Source: Eudromia elegans
Taxonomy: Eukaryota; Chordata; Aves; Tinamiformes; Tinamidae
NCBI GenBank assembly: GCA_003342815.1
Contig: PTEX01000032.1
Span: 4,833,329 to 4,897,328, forward strand
Direction of reading: 5' to 3'
DNA: 64,000 nucleotides
Part shown: positions 28,629 to 40,600 of the stretch, one piece after another
Position numbering within the stretch: position 1 is the stretch's first letter
How the letters are laid out: every line of letters starts with the position of its first letter
Notes under the pieces: generated by a model
Database searches by the model: none
Told to the model about the DNA's origin: nothing
The model's input: the letters and a program-made list of their open reading frames with translations, nothing else
Translations under genes and position numbers: made by a program

Positions 28629-31600
28629 GCGGGGGGGCAAACATATGCTTATGTGCAGCGAATATCATTGAAAATTTGAAGGACGACTTTAAAAATACTC
28701 TATAGTCAATGTTAACCATCAGCATATAGGACAGTGACATTTCCTACATATGGTTCAAGGAATATTCTTTAAGCATTTATTGTAAAAGCAACTAAGGGAA
28801 TTTAAAGACTCAGGATTCAGGAATACGATTCATAAATCGGCCATTCTGCACTAGCAATATAGCTAGAATTCAAAAGCGTTAGTATTCCTACCTCTTCTCT
28901 GTTGTTCTCCATTGTAGTTGGACTATTTTCAGGTTCGCTGCTTTTCCCTATAGAGAGAAAGCAATCCAATTGAATTGCAGGAATTATTAGCAGTTCTTTA
29001 AATTGCATTTCACAGTACTGTTTACATTTTACCAGCAAAAATGAAGAACAAAATTTTACAGGAGAGCCTGTTGCACAATAAAAAAAGCATTGCTTAATGT
29101 ATGCAACAAATTCTAAAGAAAATTGTTTAGAAATTACTTTCACTTACATAATTGTTGACAAGCCCCACTGAGGAAGACATCACATTACAGAAATAAGAAT
29201 ATAGCTGTAAATGCAGAGATGATACAGCGTATTTCTTTTTACTTTCTGAGATATTACTTTGTGTATTTTCTCTTACATATCTCGCATCAAAAACACAAAG
29301 CTAAATCTAGGAAGATAGAACCACATACAAAAGTCCCATTTGACACATGATACAATCTGACTTTTGCTTTAGGAACTTTTGGAACCTAAAGACACATAAG
29401 TTGCCAAGAACCTGGTAGTATTTGCTCTAGCTACCAAGTCCAGGTGATGGAAGAGGGACAAGTTTCCATGTGATTAACAGTAGCAGTAGGAAGTTGCTCA
29501 AAGGTTTAATATGATAGTAAGATAACAGCAACAGTATTTTAATAGACATATTACTGGGAAACAAGCAAATAAAGCAGTAATGAAATATCTTTACCATTTG
29601 TGACTATAAGAATGCGAGTATTGCAACTTACTATATCCTGACACTTTATACACAGAAAAAAAATCTTAGATTTGTAAAAATGCATATCATTTTGACTACA
29701 AAACCTCCTGCTGGACATATCTTAGGCTGAGTTGTTTGGGAAAATTCTAGCTAAAATTATCCAGTTATTTCTGCATGTGAACGTGTGCAGGGAAGGAAGA
29801 GAAATCAAAACAAAGATTGGCCTCCTTTCCAATAGATTAAATTATTTCTTGGGAATATTAGAGGCATTCTCCACTTCCAAAGAAAGAACTCAAATTTGAC
29901 AGAAATTTGTCATCTCCTTTGAAGACTAGACTATGCCTATCTATGACTGCCAAATTTTGCCTAAACTATCCAGAGAATATTAGTGTGTATGTGCTCAGCA
30001 GAGATTTCTTCAATTCTGGTAGTAAAAATTTCTGCAGATTCTGCCCCCCTAGTCTGCACATGCGCAAACTCCCTGAAAGGCTGAACATGCTCCATCGTCC
30101 CACAGCTTCCACAAGTGGTTGGATTGCACATGTACCGTCTCTGCAGAATAATCAAGCAGAGGAAAGTCACTTGAAACAAGAGCAGGAAGGGAGTTCCTCC
30201 TGTGCTCTCAGTGACCCTCCTGCTGGCAGCCACGCAAAGCAGAAAAGGGAGTCATCCAATCTGAATGCAGAGATGGCAAATAAATATTAAGGCTGTAAAA
30301 TCAAGGACTCAAAAACCAAGAAACACCAGAACCAAGGAAATCAGCACAATTTTATTTTACTTAGTACTCCTAGCCTTACAATACAGTTCACCTGCAGAGC
30401 AAGGTGCAAGATGAAACGCTCAGCAAGCAACTTTTCTGTTTATTGACTGACACACTGTGAAGACTGTATCACAATGCACAGAAACCTGGGAGAAACAGCA
30501 AGCCTGCACAGTTAATTCTGGCATTTCCTAATATTCAAGTGTTTAATTCTTGACTTTTCAACTTTAATATGTTGTTAAAAAAATCTGGGTTTTTCACATA
30601 AAACATTGAAAAATTTCTGTTGTTGTTCAGTGTGCTACTGTTACAAAGTAAATATGTATTTTGGGGCAAAGAGCCTAATTCTACTTTGTAATTACACAGG
30701 ATAAAGGAAGAAGACTTGTTTCAAAACAGCACACTGCTCAGATAAATCTCACTCTGAGACATATGAATCTACATAATAATAAAATTATTATTCTGCTCAA
30801 CTACTGCATGCATATTTTCTTTCTCATATGTTAACATTTGACCTGAATGCTGACATGAGGACGTTAGCAGCCCACTGTACTTTTATCCTCTGCTCAGGAT
30901 AAAACATGAGAAGATAAAAAGTGTACACCTGAAAACACACACAAGTATATTACTAAAGACAATGAGAGGTTGAAAATGAACTCCATAAAACACTCAAACT
31001 TTCCATCTCTTTCTATCATTTCATCACAATTCTAATACACTGCTAGGAAACAGTGCAGCCTGAGAAGCTGCATGCCTGAACTCAGCCCCAATTAAATTCT
31101 ACTGCAAACAATCCACTCAATATTATTTTAAAGTAATGTAATTTTTCAATGCTCTAGTCAAAAGTGTTTAAAGTTGAAGTTTCTAGCTGGTAAATAAAAG
31201 CTACTAATGTCAATTTAGACTAGCAAAACACTTCAAGTTTTTCAGAAGTGTCATTTTGTTTTCCGATCTTTCCAAATGTAGATATTCTTTCCAAATACAT
31301 AAGAAGGCTAAATCTCCAAAACTTCTTCCATGTTACAATGACCAGAAAAGTTTGAAGAAAGAAAAAAATATATATTCTTTACTTATACAAAGTGACTTTA
31401 AAAACTAAATAACCTTTCCAAGGAACTGCTACTGAAGCAAATGCATGCATGCAACTGATCTCATATTTTGTAAACAGTAGGATTTGCTTTTTCCAAATTT
31501 ATAAAACAATCATAACTAAAACCAAAAAATACTATATATCTATTTAGATATGACCACTTAATTAGAATAGAATCCTTAGAATTAGAATAACATTAGAATA

Positions 31601-34600
31601 TACATAAGTGACCTATTTAAGTGTAACACAATGAAATAAGGACATAAAAGTTGTTCGACTTTAGAACAATGCATATATCAACAAAGAAAATATAAATTTT
31701 CTTTTTTACCTGTGGGGGTTTTTTTGGCAAATGCAGGAGGAGAATTTGCGTCCTCAGATTCTTCCGATGAGTGTGCCAAGAAATCATGAAGCTTCTGTAC
31801 CAACGTATTCAACTTGCTTTCACTGTTAAAATGCAATTAAAGCTTCAAGTTACCCACACATGTCATATCAATTTAGCAAGCCTGAAAAAAGTGATGCTGA
31901 CTCTCATCTTAATAGTCTTATAGTATTCTTAGTGCTTTCATATTTTGTCCAAAAAACCTGCACCTACATTTAACTCAGAATTTAATAAAACTGTGTATAT
32001 TTAATTTGCTATCCCATTTGGAAACAAATATTTGGGTAATAATTGAGTTTCCCTTGTAAATATTGTATTAATTGAGAGTCAACATGTTTTTTTTTTTATA
32101 TCATGTACTTAACTAGCATGGTGAAAAAAAAAAAAAAAAAAAAAAAAAAATTCTGAGTAGCAGCTTTATCACGCAAACAAAAAAAATAAATTTTAAGGTT
32201 AAACTTTGCCAGGAGGTTAACATAAGAAAAAAAAATATTGGATCTTATTATCAAAAACATGTAACCCTTGTGGATACGAAACACTAAAAACTCACCTCAA
32301 AGTTCACTTACAACACAAAAGAAAACCCAAAGAGATATACTCAGCACACCAGACCTCTGTGCTTGTGCAAAGCTTACGTTAAATCAGCCAAATGCATATT
32401 TTATATACTCTATTGTCAAAAACAGTGTAGAATAAGAACATTTCTTCTTCATCTCCTTGCATCAGTATTCCTGTTCACTTCCTATCCAGCATTACCCTGC
32501 AGTTTTTAATAGGATATTTTATAGACTCTAAGACATTAATCTTCTATCTACAACCATTACAGTAAAAAAGCAACACTTCTATGTTTGTTAAAAAGGTATG
32601 TACTTCTTCATAACCTGCTACTCCCTCTCAATTCTATGCTTATTACTTTACATTCTTTTTATTCACTCAAAGCTTTTACTGCTTCCTGAGCCATATGCGT
32701 GCTTTTAGAGGCAAACATAGTGACTGCGGCCAAACACAGACATTCTCTTTCTGATCTACCTGTACCAAAAGTTATCACTCAACTTCCTGCTATCACTGCT
32801 TCCCTCTCAGACACAAGCAATCCCCAAAAACCTATTATGAGTCGTCATACTAAGTCTACTATCAGGCACATGTTTTCAAACTGAAATACACTATCCTCTT
32901 CCCAAGTTAACTTTATAATACCCCGCTAAAGGATATAAGCTTTTCTTTTTCTCTCTATTTTTTTCCCTATTACTTTCAAAACAGCATGGAAATAATCTTC
33001 TGATAACAAGAAAAAATAAGATTCTCAGGGTCCTATTTTAGAATTAAAGAGTCTTTTGAATATTTATCAGTGCAATCCATTGCCTTTACTAAATCATTAA
33101 CTGATGACTTATAGTTTAGCTGTTATTGGTATGGAAAATCACCTGTTTCACAGAAAGGACATGTAGCTGAGCTCACCTCAGAATCATATATGAAGCTGCA
33201 TCATATTAGTGCAAATGACTACTTAAAATAGTGAACACAAGTGTATATCCAACAATACTAAATATTAAACATCTATTTTTATCAGATAATCTTTTGAGAT
33301 TATCTGAAATTAAAATAAAAGAACATTTTGTCATGAAAATATTTTCTAGATGAGAAAAGCAGAGATTTTATCAGAGAATACAGACATACCATCAATCACT
33401 AAAGCATCTCTGAAAGAGAGTAACAAAGTCTATTTTACTGTCAATAATATCTTAAGAATTTTCCTCTCAATCAAAGAGTCTTTGCCTCCGACTGGACTCA
33501 TGCTGCTATACAATTGCCAGTCCCTAAACTTGTGCTTCCCTTCTGCTCATGAATGGAAGGCATGTCTGGAAAATGTTACAGAAGATGATAATGATGCCTT
33601 TCAGTTTTTAAGAGACTGCATTCTGTACTTTAAAAGGCAGATTTAATGACAATTTATTCATATCAAGTTAAAAAAAAAGAGCTGCTCAGAAATGTTTGAC
33701 AGTACAAATGTACAGAGGTTTTTGTTTTTTTTTTCAGACAGTGTGAAGAACTAACATATATTTAGAAAAGCAACAAAAAATATCCTTAAAAAAAAGACAG
33801 CGGAAATTCTGCTGATTTAGTGCATAAAAAACATTTTTTTGTAATTAACTTTCAGAAAAGAAAATGGGAACTATAGATGAGTTATGACATTATTGTTCTC
33901 AGCATACAACAGACATTCAGAATAGCATGCATGCACTTTTATGACTAAGTATTCAGAACATCAGCTGCTACCATTTACTACCTCTTATGCTAACTAGCCT
34001 GGTCTTACCATTTTCAGAGCAAAATATTCACGTGGACACAATTTACAAACTAATTCTAAGGAGTATTCTCAATATGCTTCTCTTCTTGCTTACCCAGCAT
34101 TTTAGATCACAATCCCATACTAAATAACATCAGGATCAAATGTTAGCATAGGTGCTGTATTCAATATACTTCATCGCAAAGAAATTTTAATTTAGGGAGT
34201 GCTTCATCTGATTTCCACACAACACTTTTTTTTATTATTTCAATATGATGCATTTGTAGCTAGGAACATAAAATCTGCAATCCTTTTAAAGATTCTACTA
34301 CAAATTCTTTATATTGACTCTCTCACTATTAAACTGATCACAAAATATAAAATATGTATGATTTTCAAAATCACCAGAGCCTAAAAATCTAGATAAATCA
34401 GATGTCCTGTTTTTTCCCCTGCCATTTAGCAAAAGTCCCTACACTATTTACCACTGATTCCAGGCTTGCCTATTTCCAAGCAACCTGCTTCACTATCAGT
34501 CAGCAGCTCTTTTACTGCTCTTTAGCCTAATTAGACTAGGAATGCAAAGCGAGGTGGCCTATTATTACTGCTTTGGCCATGAACCCAATTTATGACCTTG

Positions 34601-37600
34601 GGAGCCAGTTACTTTTATGATTAGCTCCATATCATGTAAGAATACAATTTCAGAGCAGCACTATAGTACTAACCAGTAAAGGCCTGGCCTAACATGTGGG
34701 TAACCAAAAAGATGTACTAAGCAAACCTAATATAGGCTAAAACCTTAAAATTATGCATAGGCTAAATGACCCTATGGAGATAGAGAACATACCGAGAGAT
34801 AAAATATGGCTTTTTGTCCTTTTTGTCCTTGACATACTCTACCTAAACGCTGCTAAAGCCTCTGAATTAGGAAAGTGTATAAAAGAACAGTTTCACAACA
34901 CAATTCAATCACAATGCTGACCACAGCTCCCCTAATGCACATGTTTAGCTTATTACCTGTTCAACTTAATGAGCAGGCTTCTCGTTAACAAGTCAAATCA
35001 ACTTGCCACACATTCATGTAATTCTTTGATCTCATGGCAGGTGAAATTCATAGCCAGGGTATGGAAGAGACGAGGATTGCCCATTTTGGCAGAAAACACA
35101 GCTCATATTGGAATATATTCATTGGAAGAAATGCTTTATTGCATTCAATTTCTATCTACTCTCTCCATACAGTGTATACATAGGTGGGAAATGTTTTCCC
35201 TACTGTCAACTACTGGAACAATGATTTTTAAACTATCTTTTGTTCCCCAAAAAAGTCAGTTTCCTGTTCCATAACAGAATCCCATCAACTTTTAGAGTGA
35301 ACAAATAGCGCCCCCCCCCCAATTTCAAATACCTCCTGAAAGTCCGAGATAAGCTGACAGAAGCTGCTGTATCTATTTCAATTAGTTTTCAAAAATGTTA
35401 TTATAAAATAAAGCTAAGATTGATGTAATTTCATTAAGCATACAATTCCAAAACTGGTAGTAAGCCTTTTTTTTTTTTAAATGTGTAAATTCTTTTAATA
35501 TTGCCTAAGTCTCAAAATAGTCCAATCAGTATTCCATCATCTGCAAAACCTCAGGCAAGATTTTCTTCAGGAGAGGAAAAGCATTCGTGATTTACCCAAT
35601 CTAAAGATTTCAGTTAAAACGGCAAAGACTACATGCCTTTTTCCTATAAACTGTGCCAATGTTGTGGCTAAACATACATAAAAGAAATGGATGAAGACTA
35701 TGGAGGAATGAATAAAACATGGAAAAACTGGTAACAAAAGTTGTTTACTTTCTGATCCTCAATCAGAAAAGGCGTGAACAAGCCTGCAATATTATAAGCA
35801 GTCTACTTCTATCAGAAGGAATACATAACCAGAAAGTGAAATGAGCCTCCTACAGCTTATGCTATCAGTTATACAAATAAGTTAATATAAAAATATCAAA
35901 ATAAATCACTGCTAGCCATTGTAGTATTTATTTTTAACTTATCAACAGTTCTCTAAAGACAAAGCAACACTGCATTTTATAAGCTAAAGCAGATATTATT
36001 CTGTAACCTATTCTTACCTACATGAATAATCAGGATTCACACAATCAGCCAAGCTAGCAAGAACCAGCTCTATCGCTAAAGGATGCAGGCCTTCAGTGCC
36101 CCCAAACAAGCATACAGTTGGTCCCAGATTTACAGTTCTCTCCTTTCTCCTCCTCTCACTGCAGGAGGGTTTGTTTTCAACTACACATAGAAGCTGATGC
36201 AGATTAAAAGTAGCTGCTGACTCTGGATCAGTTCTGAATGTTTCTGCAAGCGTGGAGAGGTGGTAACAGGGTTTGAGTTCTGTGGCAGGACAGTACTGCA
36301 ACTTCAGTGGCAACAATAGTGTGTGTGAGTTTGTAGCACATTAAACTTATTAAAACCAAAAAACAACCTAGAAAATACCTAACTACTGAAGTTCTCTTTC
36401 AGAAGAGATGCAGGTATCCAGCATCTTACTGAATTTGGAGACTCTATGCTTATAGCTTCACACAGACATCTTCGCTCATTTATGTTGGTTAGAACTGATT
36501 TTATACTCACAGGGGGCTTAATCAAGGGATAAATAGTAAGGTCTAAGTCACTTGATGATATGGAGAAAATATCTTCGGAGTATAAGAATAGTAAAGTATA
36601 TTCAGGTAGAGCAGAGAGAATCAATTTTTGCCAGAGACACACAGGGAATGAAAAAGAGAGTTTAAGATTTTTTTAAGAGATCCTTGCTAGTATTATAAGA
36701 AGACTACAAAGTTTCTTTCTGCTGAGATGGTATCCAAACAGGAAAACTGGACTGGGCTGAAAGTTACTGTGCTTCACTAGAGAGTCGAAAAAGATCTTGT
36801 TTTTTAATCTGTTTCTTCCACAGAGACTTTAAAAAAAAAATCATTTTTTTTCACTTTTATGATAAAAAAAAAAGAAATAATGGCAAACTGAGCATCTTAA
36901 CATGCTAATTCAGGAAAGTTCAAACTAGCATATTTTTAAAGACAGAAAGCAGTATTAAAAAAAAAAAAGCTTATACATGCTTTATTCAAAGGAAAACAAG
37001 AGTTGTATCCAACAGCACCATGACTCTAATTCTAGCCTTCTCTTTTGCTTCATCTGCCTTCTTCTTAGAGCTTATTACAAACTTCCAGTGAGGCATCATT
37101 CATTATAAACTCTGCCCCAGATGTCTGCTTTACATGATTACAGATATTATCTGCTCCAAAAGATTTCTACAATTGGATCTATTAAGATTAACAGGTAGAC
37201 GTATTAAGACAGAAACTTCTGCAACTTCACAGCTTTCAGACTTTACAAATAAATTGTGTAAATATCACTAAAACTGATCCTGGTGAAAACCCCGTGTAAT
37301 CAAGGTCTTGTTTTTTCAAGGTTTCATTCCTTTTCTAAAAAAACAACTAATTGATTAGTCCATCATTCATCTTGACTGACAACAGCCTAGAGGCTAGATG
37401 TTAAAAAAAATTAAAGTCTTGTACATTTCATTCAGTAAATCAGAACAGACTACCTACTACCTGTAAAACCTTCCATTACATTTGCCGTTGAATTTCTGCA
37501 ACTTCTTTTTTCCCCATCCTGAGTCAACACTGGAACTACTTCCCACTGATTTACCCATGAACTGATTCACGTTTCCAAATCACCTGCAGGCACAGTCGGA

Positions 37601-40600
37601 GCTCCAGTGATACAAAATGTGATTTCATGAGGTTGAGCAGCATCCTTGGGCTTTCCTAATCATAAAAGACACATCTAGTATCTCATCTAGAAACATATTT
37701 TGTCACAGGCTGTAGGCATTTGCTTCTACATTGAACATAGTGTGCTTTAGTACTATTTTCTGTTCTGAGGTTTTCTTTTGGTGAGATATATCCAAGTCAA
37801 AACACACAAGACTAATTACTTTTTTCTTCTTTCAAGCGGAGGATGCAAGTGGTCATGAAATCTTGCAGATGTCCATAGCAAGTTCAGAAATTTGAAGCTT
37901 CAGAAGTGAAAAGGCTATTCCATTGCAGAATTTGTATTACATGTCTTTGTCACACTGAATTATTTCACAGAAGGTGAAGATACCTTCAGCAAGTCCTCTA
38001 GAGACCCTGCCACAAAGTTTTAAAAAAGCCCATCAAGACACTGCACTAAAACAGAAGTAATGCAGTCACTGCAGCAAGTTCCTCCGTTGTGGAATGTCAC
38101 TTAAACGGTGCCAACATATTGGCCCTGGGATACATCCAGCACAGGCAGCACAAAGTTTTGCGCTTCATGGGAAGAGAGTCAAAAAAAAATGCTCCCATTC
38201 AATCCACACAACTGTGTGAAAGACATGAGTTTACACTGTGTTTTCAGGGAACAAGAAAGATGACTTATTTAATGCCAAAATGCCTAACTGGAAATAACAT
38301 GTCTCCTATAGCATCATTCATTCAGAATAAAGAAATCCTTATTTTTGTGAGAATTGTACTGTTTGTACATATTCCAAACAATTCTATATCTATCTTCTAG
38401 CTGTGTACCTGTACATTTCTTTATGGAGCAATATTACACTGCAGAGAAACTTGTAGGGTCAAAGAAATGCAGGCAGCTGACAGGCAGCAGTAGGTCTAGT
38501 GGGAAACAGGGGCAAAGAACACCGAGTGAGTGTGTCACACTCCAAGGAACACTGGGAGAAATCACAGAATCATAGAACACTTAAGGTTGGAAGGAACATC
38601 TAGAGATCATCTAGGATCACCTAGAGCATGTGGCACACGATTGTGTGCAAGTGGGTTTTGAAGATCTCCACAGAAGGAGACTCCACAACCTCTCTCGGCA
38701 ACCTGCTGCAGGGTTCTGTCACCCTCACTGTTAAGAAATTTTTCCTTAAGTTCCTGTGGAACTTTTGATGCTTCAGTTTGTGACCCTTTCCTCTACTCCT
38801 ATCACTGACCACCACTGAAAAGAGGCCAGCACCATCCTCCTCGCTCCTTTCCTTGAGGTACTTACAGACACTGATCAGGTTCCCTCTCAGCCTTCTCTTC
38901 TCCAGGCTGAACAGGCCCAGCTCTCTCAGTCTTTGCTCATAGCGCAGATGTTCCAGGCCCTTGATCACCCTCGTAGCCTTGCGCTGGACTCTCTCCAGCA
39001 GTTCAACACCCCTCTTGTACTGGGGAGCCCAGAACTGGACCCAGAAAGATACCTCTGCTTCTTTACCAAAACATCACTGTATCAGACTCCTCTAAAGGGA
39101 TATTCTTTTCCATCCTATTCTCTGTAAATCCAATTTGATGTAGAACCTGAGCTGAGAGAAGATAAGAAATACTTTTTGTTATATGGTACACTCAGTATAT
39201 GGGCCAGATCCTCCTAAAGCCTGCAGAGTCTCAAATATATTCTGCATATAGCTTTTCATCCTCAAGATTACAAACTACATGAAATAATCTGACTTAACTT
39301 TACTGTCTGCAAGTAACCTAAAAGGACAGGAAATTTATATACTTATGAATTTCTGTTATTTTCTTTTAATTTCCCTGAAACATCAACTAAACTAACTACT
39401 TAATATTAATTGTTGCACCAATAACGACTTAAGAACACAGAAAGAGTTTATAAAACCACCTGTAAAACAGACCACTGAGGAAGAAAAAAAATAAAAAAAA
39501 GCAGAAACAGGAAAGCAAAGAATAAAACAAAGCAACGATGGCATGAAGAAAAAAAAAAGTATGGTCTAAATAATACTATAAGAGTTATGAACAACAGTCA
39601 TGGCCATTAACCAGAGAAGAAGCTTTAGGAACCAAAAGATTTTGTTATACAAAACCTAATTCTACCTTTGATGTTCAAGGGTTGAGGATGAGGGAAAAGA
39701 AAGCCTCCTCTATTAGTATTCCAGTTAACATACAACAGAGAAATCAATCCAATATAAAATTGGTTTATGCTGTCAAAGTACTTCAAGAACACAAGCAGGA
39801 TGGAAGTAGGAGAGAACGAAAGCGGAAGAAAAAATTAAAAAAAGAGAGAAAGAGCAAGTGAGAGAATCTCTGTTTTATGACATGAGTAAGAAAAAAAATA
39901 TGCAAAAAAATAGTAACTACTGAGAAGTTACACACCAAATAAGACGTATCTGTAATGCTCACACGTGTAATTCTCATATGTGTAATGCTTATTTCCTGCA
40001 TGTGAGCAACATTAATAACGTAATGCTAACAATCTTTTTAAATTTTTCTTAATTAAATTATTTATGTTACTTCATAAACATGAAGGCTCTGAAATTAAGA
40101 TACATGGAAGAGAATTACCCTCCCTTTAACTTCTGCCTGCAGCTAAGTTGCAGTTATGAGCAATTCTTCAGAAGATGGAAACCTGAAATTGGAAGGTGAA
40201 GCCTGAACAAGCATGAACACTTAAAAAACTTTTAGTTAACGTTTGTAAGTCAAGCCAATGCAATGCCTCCTTTTCTCAACGTTTGGTTTTGCCACTGAAG
40301 AACGATGCCTTTGCGAGGGCTGCATGACAAAACATTTACAGAGCCTCAGACTCTGAGTGAATATTTGTGGGGAAGGAGTGCGCTGACCCATCAGACCCCT
40401 GCAAATACCTACGCACCGGGCACATCCCAACTCAACTGTTTATCCACAGTTTAACATGGCGCCTCTCCCACGGCACACGCCGAACGTGCCCCCCAGCACC
40501 ATGTTTACTTTCCGCAGCGCTGGCGAGCACCGGCCCAACGGTGCCGGGGGCGCTACCACCAGCCCAAGCCCCCGGGGGGCGGCGCGGGAGGAATCGCTTC

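Noticed and set aside
29907-30290. 127-codon plus-strand open frame in ATRX intron 2
   Set aside because: No recognised domain, low-complexity composition, no conserved start context and no splice sites that fit. It is probably a chance frame.
33350-33646. 98-codon plus-strand open frame in ATRX intron 1
   Set aside because: No recognisable motif and AT-rich composition equal to the surrounding intron.
36014-36316. 100-codon minus-strand frame in ATRX intron 1, considered as an alternative ATRX exon
   Set aside because: The translation matches nothing in ATRX, and exons 1 and 2 already join in the conserved [14 protein letters not shown] frame.
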